Source of the DNA: Modestobacter lapidis
GTDB taxonomy: Bacteria; Actinomycetota; Actinomycetes; Mycobacteriales; Geodermatophilaceae
Reading direction: 5' to 3'
DNA length: 64,000 nucleotides
Assembly (NCBI GenBank): GCA_019779905.1
Contig: JABAKE010000006.1
Span: forward strand, 1 to 64,000
Below are positions 1 through 9,060 of this stretch, piece after piece (the stretch's first letter is position 1; every line of letters starts with the position of its first letter). The notes beneath the pieces are model-generated. The model worked only from the letters and a program-made list of their open reading frames with translations. It was not told the DNA's origin and made no database searches. The position numbers were made by a program, and so were the translations under genes.

Positions 1-974
1 GCACCCGCAGCCACCGTGCCCACGTTCCGCGACACCTCCTCCGCCGCCGCCGACACCACACCCGACTGCGCGCTCGTCTCCTCCGCCGACGCCGAGATCT
101 GCGCCGACGACGCCGACAACTCCTCCGACGACGCCGCCACCGCATCCGCCGACGCGGCGACCGTCGAGAGGACGCCACGCAGGCTCTCCTGCGCCTCGGC
201 CAGTGACTGCGCCATCCGGCCGACCTCGTCGCTGTCCCGGGCCTCGGGCACCACCGTGAGGTCGCCGGCGGCCATCGCCTCGACCGAGGACTGCACCGAT
301 CGGACGGTCGACATGATCCGGCGGACGACCCAGAAGGTGAGCGCACCGGCGACCAGGACGGCGGCGATGGCCGTGCCCAGGAGGACCTTGATCGCGCGGT
401 CGGCCATGGCAGCCGCCTCGGCGTTGCGGGCGGCAGCCTGCTCGGCCTGGGCGACGCCCTCGGCCTCGAGCCCGTCGGCCATGATCTGCAGCAGCGGCTG
501 CAGCATCACCGACTGCACGCCCGCGAAGCCCGCGAAGTCCCCGCGGTCGGCGGCCGGGAACAGGTCCGTCGTCAGCAGGGTGAGGAACTGGTCCCGGGCG
601 GACAGGAAGTTGTCCATGGCGGCCGGGTTGACGATGAACTGCTCGTAAGCCTCGTAGCCGGCCTGGAGGTCGGCGTTCTTCTCCTCCATCTGCTCGACGA
701 GCTCGGCGCGCCGCTCCGGCGAGGAGACGGCGTACTCCAGCGTCCGGGCCCGGTGCGCGGCGTTGGCCCGCTGCACCTCGGCCAGGGCGGTCTGCGACTG
801 CAGGTTCTCGGTGTAGATGGTCTCCTGGCCCGCGCGGAGCTCGGTGATGCGGGTGACGGCCAGCAGGTTGGTGCCGAGGACGACGACGGCGAGCAGCGCG
901 ATGACCGCGCCGATCTTGACGCCGATCGGTCGGTCGGTGAACCAACCGGCTCGCTGGCGGGGGGCGGTGCTCAT
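1..974 (-). CDS. methyl-accepting chemotaxis protein, C-terminus cut by window edge
   Basis: Membrane chemoreceptor that would signal to CheA through CheW. About 324 residues are visible from the ATG at 974. Membrane segment 1 lies near residues 19-40, a helical extracytoplasmic sensor follows to about 195, membrane segment 2 is near 196-218, then a HAMP domain (about 219-270) and the start of the Ala/Ser/Glu-rich signalling coiled coil. The conserved signalling tip is beyond the window. It is the last gene of the cheA-cheW-MCP-MCP run, 64 bp after the neighbouring receptor, with which it shares a 59-bp identical DNA segment in the coiled-coil region. The ligand cannot be told from the sequence. 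Confidence 0.93.
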   Translation of the reverse strand, partial: MSTAPRQRAGWFTDRPIGVKIGAVIALLAVVVLGTNLLAVTRITELRAGQETIYTENLQSQTALAEVQRANAAHRARTLEYAVSSPERRAELVEQMEEKNADLQAGYEAYEQFIVNPAAMDNFLSARDQFLTLLTTDLFPAADRGDFAGFAGVQSVMLQPLLQIMADGLEAEGVAQAEQAAARNAEAAAMADRAIKVLLGTAIAAVLVAGALTFWVVRRIMSTVRSVQSSVEAMAAGDLTVVPEARDSDEVGRMAQSLAEAQESLRGVLSTVAASADAVAASSEELSASSAQISASAEETSAQSGVVSAAAEEVSRNVGTVAAG

Positions 975-1038
975 GGCTTGTCTCCTGGGAGCGGGCGGTG
1001 GGGGAGCGGGCTGACGAGCGGTTGGTGCCGAGCGTGGA

Positions 1039-2679
1039 TCAGTAGGTGAAGCGGGCGACCGTGGTGCGCAGGTCGCTGGCCATCCGGGACAGCTCGTCCA
1101 CGGCGACGCGGGTCTGGCTGAGGGCCTGGGTGGTCGAGTCGGCCGCCGTGGAGACGCCGGTGATGTTCGAGGCGATCTCGGTGGACCCGCTGGCTGCTTC
1201 CTGGACCGACCGGGACATCTCGTTGGTCGTGGCGGTCTGCTCCTCCACCGCCGAGGCGATGGTCAGCTGGAAGTCGTTGATCGACCCGATGATCTCCGAG
1301 ATCCGGCCGATGGCGTCCACCGCACCGGAGGTGTCGCCCTGGATGGCCTCCACCCGCCGGGCGATGTCCTCCGTCGCCCGCGCCGTCTCCTGCGCCAGCT
1401 CCTTGACCTCGTTGGCGACCACCGCGAAGCCCTTGCCGGCCTCCCCGGCCCGCGCCGCCTCGATCGTGGCGTTCAGCGCCAGCAGGTTCGTCTGCTCCGC
1501 GATCGAGGTGATCGCCTTGACCACCGCACCGATCTCCTGCGACGAGATACCCAGCTGGGTGATGGTCACCGTGGTGGCCTCCGCCTCGGCGACCGCGGTC
1601 GCGGCCACCCGGGCCGCCTCGTTGGCGTTCTGGCTGATCTCCCGGATCGAGGCGCCCATCTCCTCCGCACCCGCGGCGACGGTGCCCACGTTGCGGGACA
1701 CCTCCTCGGCCGCCGAGGACACCACCCCGGACTGGACCGAGGTCTCCTCCGCCGACGCCGAGATCTGCGACGACGACGCCGACAACTCCTCCGACGACGC
1801 CGCCACCGCATCCGCCGACGCGGCGACCGAGGTCATGAGGCCCCGCAGGCTGTCCACCGCCCCGTCCAGCGACGCACCCATCCGGCCGAGCTCGTCCCGG
1901 GTGGTCAGGCCACTGCTCCGGGTCAGGTCGCCGGCGGCGAGACCCTCCGTGACGTCCTGCACCCGGCGGACGCCGCGGGCCAGGCCGGTGGCGACGAACA
2001 GCCCGATCGCCACCGCCACGGCGAGGCCGATCGCGAGGACGACGAGGGCGGTGGTCCGCTGGGCGACGGCCCCGGCCGCGGCGGCCACAGCCGCCTCCGC
2101 GGCCTCGGCCTTCTCCAGCTGCACGAGCGCGTTGACCTGCTCCTCGGTCTGGCTGGCCAGCGGCCCCACCACGGTCTCGTTCGCCACGATCCAGCCGGGG
2201 TAGTCCTTCACGGCGGCCAGCGGGCCGAGCACGGTGGTCCCGGCCTGGAGATAGGCCTGGAACTGCTCGTCCGCGGCCTCCACCAGCTCCAGCTTGTCCG
2301 CGCGCAGGCCGATGTCGGTGTACAGGTCCCGGGCCTCCTCGAAGCGGGCCGCGGCGGCGCTGGCCGCGTCCTGCGTCGCCACGGTCTCCTGCGGGGTGGC
2401 CGCCAGCAGCACGTCCCGGGTGGCGACCCGGACGTCCTTGAGCGCGCCGCGCATCGCGGCGGCGTGGGCCACCCCGTTGACGTTCTCCTCGTACATCCGC
2501 TGGGTGTCGGATGCGGCGGCGTTCATCGCCTGGATGCCCATCACACCCACTCCGCCGGCCACCAGGGCGGCCGCGGCAACCGCGGTCAGGACCTTCGTCT
2601 TGACCCCGCGGTCGCCCCACCAGGCGGTGGAGTCGTGATCGGTCCGAGCAGTGCTGGTGGTGCGGGTCGGGACGGGCAT
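1039..2679 (-). CDS. methyl-accepting chemotaxis protein
   Basis: Complete 546-residue chemoreceptor. Membrane segment 1 is near residues 28-50, a four-helix-bundle type periplasmic sensor follows, membrane segment 2 is in the Leu/Val/Ala-rich stretch near 190-215, then HAMP and the long cytoplasmic coiled coil. The highly conserved hairpin tip that contacts CheW/CheA is present ([16 protein letters not shown] and [11 protein letters not shown]). There is no C-terminal pentapeptide tether for CheR/CheB. It lies 43 bp downstream of cheW and 64 bp upstream of the second receptor, so it is probably co-transcribed with both. The ATG at 2679 gives the expected short cytoplasmic N-terminus. Ligand unknown. 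Confidence 0.95.
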   Translation of the reverse strand: MPVPTRTTSTARTDHDSTAWWGDRGVKTKVLTAVAAAALVAGGVGVMGIQAMNAAASDTQRMYEENVNGVAHAAAMRGALKDVRVATRDVLLAATPQETVATQDAASAAAARFEEARDLYTDIGLRADKLELVEAADEQFQAYLQAGTTVLGPLAAVKDYPGWIVANETVVGPLASQTEEQVNALVQLEKAEAAEAAVAAAAGAVAQRTTALVVLAIGLAVAVAIGLFVATGLARGVRRVQDVTEGLAAGDLTRSSGLTTRDELGRMGASLDGAVDSLRGLMTSVAASADAVAASSEELSASSSQISASAEETSVQSGVVSSAAEEVSRNVGTVAAGAEEMGASIREISQNANEAARVAATAVAEAEATTVTITQLGISSQEIGAVVKAITSIAEQTNLLALNATIEAARAGEAGKGFAVVANEVKELAQETARATEDIARRVEAIQGDTSGAVDAIGRISEIIGSINDFQLTIASAVEEQTATTNEMSRSVQEAASGSTEIASNITGVSTAADSTTQALSQTRVAVDELSRMASDLRTTVARFTY

Positions 2680-2722
2680 GGCTGGTGCTCCTGGGGCCTG
2701 GTGCGGGGAAGGGAAGGAAGGA

Positions 2723-3166
2723 TCAGGTGCCGACGGCGCGGTTGACGTCCAGCGCGAGGAGCAGCTGACCGTCGAGCTTGTAGGCCCCGCGGATCAGGTC
2801 CCGGGCGCTGCCGTCGAGGGTGTCCGGCGGGGCCTCGAAGTCGCGGAGGTGGACGTCGACGACGTCGGCGATGCTGTCGACCAGCAGGCTCACGGCCTCA
2901 CCGTGCAGCCGGACCACGATGACGACGGCCTCGGTGCCGGCCGGCCGGGCCGGGCGGCCGAGCCGCTCGCGCAGCTCGATGGCGGTGACCACCTGGCCGC
3001 GCAGGTTGATCAGGCCGGCGACGGCCGGCGGGGCCAGCGGCACCCGGGTGATGCTCTGGCTGCGGAGCACCTCCTGGACGTGCTCGACCTCCACGCCGTA
3101 GAGGTCGCCGTCCAGCCAGAAGGTGGCCAGCTGGCTGGTGGCCGGCATCGTCGTCGCGGTGATCAC
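2723..3166 (-). CDS. cheW: chemotaxis coupling protein CheW
   Basis: Scaffold protein that bridges chemoreceptors and the CheA kinase. The 147 residues form a single CheW/SH3-like domain with the usual segments: [19 protein letters not shown] near the N-terminus, then [18 protein letters not shown], and a C-terminal part with [11 protein letters not shown]. The GTG at 3166 almost abuts the cheA stop (one base between), which suggests translational coupling; an internal ATG at 3148 would give a form six residues shorter and is also plausible. Its position between cheA and two receptors supports the assignment. Confidence 0.94.
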   Translation of the reverse strand: MITATTMPATSQLATFWLDGDLYGVEVEHVQEVLRSQSITRVPLAPPAVAGLINLRGQVVTAIELRERLGRPARPAGTEAVVIVVRLHGEAVSLLVDSIADVVDVHLRDFEAPPDTLDGSARDLIRGAYKLDGQLLLALDVNRAVGT

Positions 3167-3167
3167 G

Positions 3168-5690
3168 TCAGACCTCCAGGAGGGGGGACGGCGCGCCGTC
3201 GAGCTCGCGCTCGAAGGCGGGGGACGGGAGAGGGGAGACGCCGGACGCCGCGAGGTCGGCGGCGTGCGGCAGGGCGGTGGGGGCCGCGTAGAAGGCCGGG
3301 TCGGCGGCGAGGATCGCGGCCCGCACGTCGAGCAGCTCGGTCACCCGCTCGCCGATGACGGCCGAGCCGAGCAGGCCCAGGTCGTCGATGTCGCTGTGCA
3401 CCGAGGCCTCGCCGTCGACGATGTCGAGGATCTCCTCGACCACGATGGCGACGCTGCGGCCGTGGTCGGCGTAGACGATGACCTCGAGGACCTCGCGGTC
3501 GGTCTCCCCGTAGGCGCCCAGGTGCCGGTCCAGCCGGACGATCGGCAGGATCTGGCCGCGGTACTGCACGACCTCCCGGGAGCCGACCCGCTCGACGGTG
3601 TCGCTGCGCACCTGCTCCAGGCGGGTGACGGTGTCCAGCGGGATCGCGACCCGCCGGCCGCCGCCGATGGCGGCCAGCAGCATCCGCTGGCGTTCCTGCA
3701 CGGCGGCGGCGGTCCGCGCGGCGGTCCGGCTCTCCTGTCGTTCGGCGGTCTCCGGGCGCAGGGCGCGCCGGGCCAGTGCCTGGACGTCGAGGATCAGGGC
3801 GACGGCGCCGTCACCCAGCACCGTGGCGCCGGAGTACAGGCCGATGGCCTTGAGCTGGCCGCCCACTGCCTTGACCACGATCTCCTCGGTGTTGATCACC
3901 CGGTCGACGACCAGGCCGAACCGGCGACCCTCGGAGCGCAGCACGGCGATGACGACGTGACCGTCGTGCCGGTCGGAGGTCAGGCCCAGGACGTCGGCCA
4001 GGTGCACCAGCGGCAGCAGCTCGCCACGCAGGCGGTAGACCGACGCACCGCCGACCTCCTCGACCGCCGCGGCGGCCTTCTCCGCGTCCAGGGCGACCAG
4101 TTCCTGCAGGCTGATCTGCGGGATGGCGTAGCGGTCACCGGCGCACTCGATGGTCAGCGCCGGGACGATCGCCAGGGTCAGCGGGATGCGCAGCCGGGTG
4201 CAGGTGCCCTTGCCGGGAACCGACTCGACCTCGATGGTGCCGCCGATGGCCTCGATGTTGGTCTTCACCACGTCCATGCCGACGCCACGGCCGGACACGT
4301 TGGTGACGGCCGCCGCGGTCGAGAAGCCGGGCAGGAAGATCATCTGCAGCACGTCGGCCGGGCTCATCCTGGACAGCGCGTCCGGGGTGACCAGGCCGCG
4401 CTCGACCGCCTTGGTGCCGATCCGCGTGGGGTCGATGCCGGCGCCGTCGTCGACGACCTCGACCACGACCTGGCCGCTCTCGTGCCGGGCCCGCAGGGTG
4501 AGCACGCCCTCGCCGGCCTTGCCGGCCGTCACCCGGGCGGCGGAGGTCTCGATGCCGTGGTCGACGGAGTTGCGCACCAGGTGCGTCAGCGGGTCCTTGA
4601 CGGCCTCGAGCAGTGTCTTGTCCAGCTCGGTCTCCCGGCCCTCCATCTCCAGGCGGACCGACTTGCCGCACTGCAGCCCCAGGTCGCGGACGACGCGCGG
4701 CAGCTTGGACCAGATGTGGTCGATCGGCTGCATGCGCGTCTTCATGACGCCCTCCTGCAGCTCGCTGGCGATCAGGTTGAGCCGCTGCGACGCACGGACC
4801 AGGTCGGGGTCGGTCACCCGGCCCACGTACTGGACGATCTGGTTGCGCGTGAGCACCAGCTCGCCGACGAGCAGCATCAGGTTGTCGAGCAGGTCGACGT
4901 CGACGCGGATGGTGCTGTCGGCGACGGCCCGGCGACCGGGCTGCTGGCCCTTGCCGTCGGTCTCGACCACGCCGTCGACGGGCTCGGCCGGCGCGGTCGC
5001 CGGCCCGGCGACCGCCGGGGCCGGGGTCGGGGTCGGCGGAGTGGCCGCGGGCTTCTCCATCGGGACCTCCATCGGGGCGGGCACCTCGAGTACGGGTGCG
5101 GGTACGGGTGCGGGCGCGGGTGCCGGGGCTGCGGGGGCCTTCTTGGCCACCGCCCGCTTGGCGGGGGCCTTCCTGGGCGCCGCGGGCCGGGCGGGGGTCT
5201 TCTTGGCCGGGACGGGCGCGGGGGCCAGCTCGGCGCGCGGTGCCGGGACCGCGGGGGCCTCCTCCACGACCGGGACCTCGACCGGGGCCTCGACCGCGAG
5301 GGTGTCCTCCAGGGCCGCGCTGAGCACCGCGACGGTGGACGCCACGTCGACGGCGGTGCCCTCCCCGCCGTTGGCCTCGATGGCCGCGAGCAGTGCCCGG
5401 ACGCAGTCGACCATCTGGAGCAGGGCGTCGGTGCGGTGCGGGGTCAGCTCCAGCGCGCCGTCCCGCAGCCGGGACAGCAGGTTCTCCCCGACGTGCGCGA
5501 CCTCCTCGAGCCGGTTGAAGGCGAGGAACCCGCTCGTGCCCTTGATGGTGTGGATCGTCCGGAAGATGCTGGACAGGCGGTCCCGCGAGCGGGGGTCCTG
5601 CTCCAGCGCGACCAGGTCCTGGTCCAGCTGGTCGAGGTTCTCGTGACTCTCCACGAGAAACTCCTCGACGATGTCGTCCAGACCTTCCAC
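3168..5690 (-). CDS. cheA: chemotaxis histidine kinase CheA with two CheW-like domains
   Basis: Chemotaxis kinase that phosphorylates CheY/CheB-type regulators. About 840 residues from the GTG at 5690, chosen because a GAGG motif sits seven bases upstream and the HPt domain begins at once; an in-frame extension to 5930 is possible but unlike the family. Order: HPt with phospho-acceptor His47 (RTIHTIKGT); a long Ala/Pro/Lys-rich linker (about residues 150-260) where a P2 response-regulator-binding domain would be expected; dimerisation domain; HATPase with N box (NSVDHGIE), G1 (DDGAGIDP) and G2 (GRGVGMDVV); a first CheW-like domain; and a second CheW-like domain at the C-terminus (QYRGQILPIVRL). 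The genes for cheY, cheB and cheR are not in the window. Confidence 0.95.
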   Translation of the reverse strand: MEGLDDIVEEFLVESHENLDQLDQDLVALEQDPRSRDRLSSIFRTIHTIKGTSGFLAFNRLEEVAHVGENLLSRLRDGALELTPHRTDALLQMVDCVRALLAAIEANGGEGTAVDVASTVAVLSAALEDTLAVEAPVEVPVVEEAPAVPAPRAELAPAPVPAKKTPARPAAPRKAPAKRAVAKKAPAAPAPAPAPVPAPVLEVPAPMEVPMEKPAATPPTPTPAPAVAGPATAPAEPVDGVVETDGKGQQPGRRAVADSTIRVDVDLLDNLMLLVGELVLTRNQIVQYVGRVTDPDLVRASQRLNLIASELQEGVMKTRMQPIDHIWSKLPRVVRDLGLQCGKSVRLEMEGRETELDKTLLEAVKDPLTHLVRNSVDHGIETSAARVTAGKAGEGVLTLRARHESGQVVVEVVDDGAGIDPTRIGTKAVERGLVTPDALSRMSPADVLQMIFLPGFSTAAAVTNVSGRGVGMDVVKTNIEAIGGTIEVESVPGKGTCTRLRIPLTLAIVPALTIECAGDRYAIPQISLQELVALDAEKAAAAVEEVGGASVYRLRGELLPLVHLADVLGLTSDRHDGHVVIAVLRSEGRRFGLVVDRVINTEEIVVKAVGGQLKAIGLYSGATVLGDGAVALILDVQALARRALRPETAERQESRTAARTAAAVQERQRMLLAAIGGGRRVAIPLDTVTRLEQVRSDTVERVGSREVVQYRGQILPIVRLDRHLGAYGETDREVLEVIVYADHGRSVAIVVEEILDIVDGEASVHSDIDDLGLLGSAVIGERVTELLDVRAAILAADPAFYAAPTALPHAADLAASGVSPLPSPAFERELDGAPSPLLEV

Positions 5691-6037
5691 GCCTGCCTCT
5701 TCCCCACGGTGTGCCACCGGGCCTGCCCCGGACTCGCTGGGTCTTTCGGCACGGCGACTCACACCTTGAGGTGAATTCTCGGCTCCGCACGCATTTCTTC
5801 GAATGGCCGGGGAATGCCTCTGAGTCGCCGTCGACCGGCGCCGGATAGCCATTTCCCAACATGTCGACAAAATGCGCACGGTGACCGTTCCCGCAGGTGA
5901 GGGTCCGTGACGCCCATGTGATCTGAGCAATCGGCAGGCGCGGCGGGGATGGTGACCGCAGGAGCGGACCGTTGATTACCGCATGTGGGGCGGCCGTGCG
6001 GGAAATGGCCCGGTGGGGCCGATGTGCCGGGTGGGAC
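5691..6037. other. gene-free gap upstream of cheA
   Basis: About 350 bp between the cheA start and the otsB stop. It is visibly less GC-rich around 5760-5880 than its surroundings, as expected of a promoter region for the minus-strand chemotaxis operon. One candidate sigma-70-type promoter can be read on the minus strand: -35 TTGTCG (5865-5870), 17-bp spacer, -10 TATCCG (5842-5847). This would give a leader of about 145 bases if the GTG at 5690 is right. Nothing else was recognised. Confidence 0.4.
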
Positions 6038-6796
6038 TCAGGCCGCGAGGCCGGCGACCAACCGGGCCAGGACCGCCTGCACGCCGGCCAGGTCGGCGAC
6101 CCGGTGCCGGGCGGCCGTCCCACCCTCCCCGACCTTCACCGTCACACCGTCGGGCAGCGCACGGAAGGCATCTTCGTCAGTGACGTCATCGCCGAGGTAG
6201 AGCACGCCGGCCGCCCGCAGCTCGGCTGCCAGCCGCACCAGCGCCGAGCCCTTGTCGGCGTCGGTGACGGCCAGCTCGAGCACGTCCTTGCCGGGCTTGG
6301 CGGTGAGCGCGGGGTCCGCGCCGGGACCGGCGGCGACCTCGGCGAGCAGCCGGTTGCCGGCCGCGGGATCGGCGGCCGTGCGCACGTGCACCGCGACGCT
6401 GGCCGGTTTGACCTCCAGCCGGGCCCCGGGGACGGCGTCCACGAGCGGCTGCAGCGCGGCGGCCAGGGCGTCCCGGCGGCCGGCCAGCTCGGGAACGATC
6501 GGCCCGTCGAACTCGGCCCCGTGGCTGCCCACCCAGCGGAACGGGCCGGTCAGGCCGCTCGTCGTCCGGAGGTCCTCGACGCCCCGGCCGCTGACCAGCG
6601 CGACCGTGACCCCCTCGGCCGCGGCCAGCCGGGACAGCAGCGGGGCCGTCCCGGGCTCCGGGACGGCAGCGGCCGGATCGTCGCGCAGCCGGGCCAGCAC
6701 CCCGTCGTAGTCACTGGCCAGCAGCAGCGGCCGGCGGCCGCACAGCTCGTCGAGCGCGGCGGCCAGCCCGTCGTGCAGCGCGCTCATGCCGTCCAT
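6038..6796 (-). CDS. otsB: trehalose-6-phosphate phosphatase
   Basis: HAD-superfamily phosphatase that removes the phosphate from trehalose 6-phosphate, the second step of the OtsA-OtsB pathway. About 252 residues. HAD motif I is SDYDGVL (nucleophile and acid Asp pair, near residue 25), motif II Ser/Thr region VALVSGR, a Lys in the EVKPASVAVH segment, and the late metal-binding motif GDDVTDEDAF. The start could be the ATG at 6796 or the ATG three codons further in (6787). It lies about 70 bp downstream of otsA on the same strand, which supports the function and an operon. Confidence 0.93.
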   Translation of the reverse strand: MDGMSALHDGLAAALDELCGRRPLLLASDYDGVLARLRDDPAAAVPEPGTAPLLSRLAAAEGVTVALVSGRGVEDLRTTSGLTGPFRWVGSHGAEFDGPIVPELAGRRDALAAALQPLVDAVPGARLEVKPASVAVHVRTAADPAAGNRLLAEVAAGPGADPALTAKPGKDVLELAVTDADKGSALVRLAAELRAAGVLYLGDDVTDEDAFRALPDGVTVKVGEGGTAARHRVADLAGVQAVLARLVAGLAA

Positions 6797-6866
6797 GGTT
6801 CGATTCCGGGCTCGATCCGCTCCTCGGTCGCTGGCGCTCCCTGCGATGCTCCCTCGCCCGTCATCT

Positions 6867-8285
6867 TCACGCCTGTGCCTTCAGCGAGTCGAAGAACGAG
6901 TTCGCCCAGTGGTCGAGGTCGTGCCTGAACAGGTGCCGGCGCATCGCCCGCATCCGCTTGGCCGCGTCGGCCGGCTCGATCCGCAGCGCCCGCACCAGCT
7001 GCGCCTTCACCCCGGCGATGTCGTGCGGGTTGACCAGGAACGCCTGCTTGAGCTCGGCGGCCGCCCCGGCGAACTCGCTGAGCACCAGCGCACCGCCGAG
7101 GTCGCCGCGGGCGGCGACGTACTCCTTGGCCACCAGGTTCATGCCGTCCCGGTACGGGGTCACGAGCATGACGTCGGCCGCCCGGTAGAGCGCGGCCAGC
7201 TCCTCGCGCGGCATCGACTGGTTGAAGTACTGCACGGCCGCACCGGCCATCGAGCCGTAGACGCCGTTGATGTGGCCGACCTGCTGCTCGATCGTCTCCC
7301 GCATCGTCACGTAGTGCTCGACCCGCTCGCGGCTGGGCGTGGCCACCTGGACGAACACGGTGGACGGCGCCTCGAGCACGCCGTCCTCCAGCAGCTCCTC
7401 GAAGGCCTCCAGCCGGACGCCGATGCCCTTGGTGTAGTCGAGCCGGTCGACACCGAGCACGATCTTGTCCGGCCGGCCGAGCTCCTCGCGGATCTCCGCG
7501 GCCCGGGCCAGCACCTCCGGTGAGCGGGCCAGCTCGTCGAAGGCGGCGACGTCGATCGAGATCGGGAACGCCCTGGCGGTGACCGTGCGGCCCTCGTAGC
7601 TGATCGTGCTGCCCTTGGTGGGCAGATCGTGCAGCCGCCGGGCCAGGGCGACGAAGTTCGATGCCGCGCTGGGCATCTGGAAGCCGATCAGGTCGGCGCC
7701 CAGCAGGCCCTCGACGATCGCCGAGCGCCACGGCAGCTGGGTGAACAACTCGTAGGGCGGGAACGGGATGTGCAGGAAGAAGCCGATCGTGAGGTCGGGG
7801 CGCTGCTGGCGGAGCAGCGCCGGGACCAGTTGCAGCTGGTAGTCGTGCACCCAGACGATCGCGCCCTCGGCGGCGACCTCCGCGGCCCGGTCGGCGAACC
7901 GCTTGTTGACCTGGACGTAGGTGTCCCACCAGGCGCGGTGGTACTCCGGCTTCTCGACGACGTCGTGGTAGAGCGGCCACAGCGAGGCGTTGGAGAAGCC
8001 CTCGTAGTAGCGGTCCACCTCGTCCTCGGTGAGCGGCACCGGGACCAGGTGCATGCCGCCGGAGTCGAAGGGATCGGGCGCGTCACCGGCCGAACCGGAC
8101 CACCCCACCCAGGCACCGCCGCGGCCGGCCACGAACGGTTCCAGCGCCGTGACCAGCCCGCCCGGGCTGCGCTGCCACCGCGTGCTGCCGTCGGGATCGG
8201 TGACCTGGTCGACGGGCAGCCGGTTGGCGACGACGACCACCGGGCTGTCGGCGTCGGACCCTGGACCGTGCGTGTCGTCTCCCAT
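6867..8285 (-). CDS. otsA: trehalose-6-phosphate synthase
   Basis: GT20 glycosyltransferase that makes trehalose 6-phosphate from a glucose nucleotide and glucose 6-phosphate. 472 residues from the ATG at 8285, the family's usual length. Visible landmarks are [10 protein letters not shown], the loop [17 protein letters not shown], the HDYQLQLVP acceptor region, [11 protein letters not shown] (donor phosphate-binding Arg and Lys), and the late [16 protein letters not shown] segment. A longer in-frame extension to 8960 runs across crcB and is not real. With otsB it forms a trehalose (osmoprotection/desiccation) operon. Confidence 0.95.
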   Translation of the reverse strand: MGDDTHGPGSDADSPVVVVANRLPVDQVTDPDGSTRWQRSPGGLVTALEPFVAGRGGAWVGWSGSAGDAPDPFDSGGMHLVPVPLTEDEVDRYYEGFSNASLWPLYHDVVEKPEYHRAWWDTYVQVNKRFADRAAEVAAEGAIVWVHDYQLQLVPALLRQQRPDLTIGFFLHIPFPPYELFTQLPWRSAIVEGLLGADLIGFQMPSAASNFVALARRLHDLPTKGSTISYEGRTVTARAFPISIDVAAFDELARSPEVLARAAEIREELGRPDKIVLGVDRLDYTKGIGVRLEAFEELLEDGVLEAPSTVFVQVATPSRERVEHYVTMRETIEQQVGHINGVYGSMAGAAVQYFNQSMPREELAALYRAADVMLVTPYRDGMNLVAKEYVAARGDLGGALVLSEFAGAAAELKQAFLVNPHDIAGVKAQLVRALRIEPADAAKRMRAMRRHLFRHDLDHWANSFFDSLKAQA

Positions 8286-8314
8286 ACCGGCTCCGACCCT
8301 ACTGACCCGGCCGG

Positions 8315-8671
8315 TCAGCCGCGAACCAGCAGGTAGCCGGCCGCGGCCGACCCGAGGCCCAGCACCAGCGTCGCCGTGACGTACCCGGCGGCCCGCAACA
8401 CGGCCCGCTCCTCCACCAGCCGGACGACGTCCCAGCCGAAGGAGGAGAAGGTGGTCAGGGTGCCGCAGAAGCCGGTGCCCACCAGCGCGAGCACGGCCGG
8501 GGGGACCTCGCGCAGCCCCAGCAGCACGCCCAGGACGGCGCTGCCGACGACGTTGACCGCCAGCGTGCCCGCCACGCTTCCCGGGCCGCGCCGGGCGACG
8601 GCGACCCGGTCGGCCAGCAGCCGCAGCGGAGCGCCGACCAGCGCGCCGAGGGCGACGAGCAGCGGCGTCAC
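8315..8671 (-). CDS. crcB: fluoride channel subunit CrcB/Fluc
   Basis: Small integral membrane protein (118 residues, four predicted membrane helices) of the CrcB/Fluc fluoride exporter family. The family motif G-N-x2-G-(T)xF is recognisable as [13 protein letters not shown] and [14 protein letters not shown]. The GTG start at 8671 overlaps the stop of the upstream crcB by four bases. Paired crcB genes are common in actinobacteria and the two products probably form a heterodimeric channel. The stop is about 30 bp before the otsA start on the same strand. Confidence 0.9.
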   Translation of the reverse strand: MTPLLVALGALVGAPLRLLADRVAVARRGPGSVAGTLAVNVVGSAVLGVLLGLREVPPAVLALVGTGFCGTLTTFSSFGWDVVRLVEERAVLRAAGYVTATLVLGLGSAAAGYLLVRG

Positions 8672-9060
8672 CGGTCCGCGACCGCGCGGCCCAGCAGCAG
8701 CCCGGCGGCCACCGCCAGCACGCCGCCGACCACCGAGGCCAGCACGTAGCCGGCCGCGGCTCCCCAGGCGCCGGCCTCGGCGAGCCGGACGGTGTCCACG
8801 GCGAAGGCCGAGTAGGTCGTCCAGCCGCCCAGCAGGCCGGTGGCGAGCAGGGGCCGCAGCCACGGGTGCGCCGGGTACCGGGGGAGCAGCACGGCGAGCA
8901 GGACGCCCAGCAGCAGGCAGCCGGTGAGGTTGACCAGCAGCGTCGCGGCCGGCCACGCACCGGCGGGGGAGGTCAGCGCCGCACCCAGACCCCAGCGGGC
9001 CAGCGCGCCGAGCGCCCCGCCGACCGCGGCGGCGAGGTAGCCGATCACGTCGGGCAGCAT
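8668..9060 (-). CDS. crcB: fluoride channel subunit CrcB/Fluc
   Basis: Second member of the CrcB/Fluc pair, 130 residues with four hydrophobic helices. It carries the conserved [24 protein letters not shown] and [16 protein letters not shown] segments. The ATG at 9060 fits the family start; its complement overlaps the ATG of the divergent CoA-transferase gene (CATG at 9058-9061), so the two genes have no intergenic space at all. Its stop overlaps the next crcB start by four bases, indicating translational coupling. No fluoride riboswitch was recognised, and there is no room for one if these starts are correct. Confidence 0.9.
   Translation of the reverse strand: MLPDVIGYLAAAVGGALGALARWGLGAALTSPAGAWPAATLLVNLTGCLLLGVLLAVLLPRYPAHPWLRPLLATGLLGGWTTYSAFAVDTVRLAEAGAWGAAAGYVLASVVGGVLAVAAGLLLGRAVADR

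Noticed and set aside
3123-5774. Plus-strand open frame of 883 codons opposite cheA
   Set aside because: The translation is Asp/Gly/Val/Gln-rich without any domain and is the complement of a complete, well-conserved cheA. It is a shadow of high GC3.
5691-5930. N-terminal extension of CheA to 5930
   Set aside because: The extension has no domain and is Arg/Ser/Thr-rich; a ribosome-binding motif and the HPt domain support the GTG at 5690.
6793-6815. tRNA T-arm-like GGTTCGATTCC near otsB
   Set aside because: No matching acceptor, anticodon or D stems can be made around it; it spans the otsB start.
8286-8960. Extension of OtsA upstream into crcB
   Set aside because: It would overlap both crcB genes; the family N-terminus [10 protein letters not shown] follows directly after the ATG at 8285.
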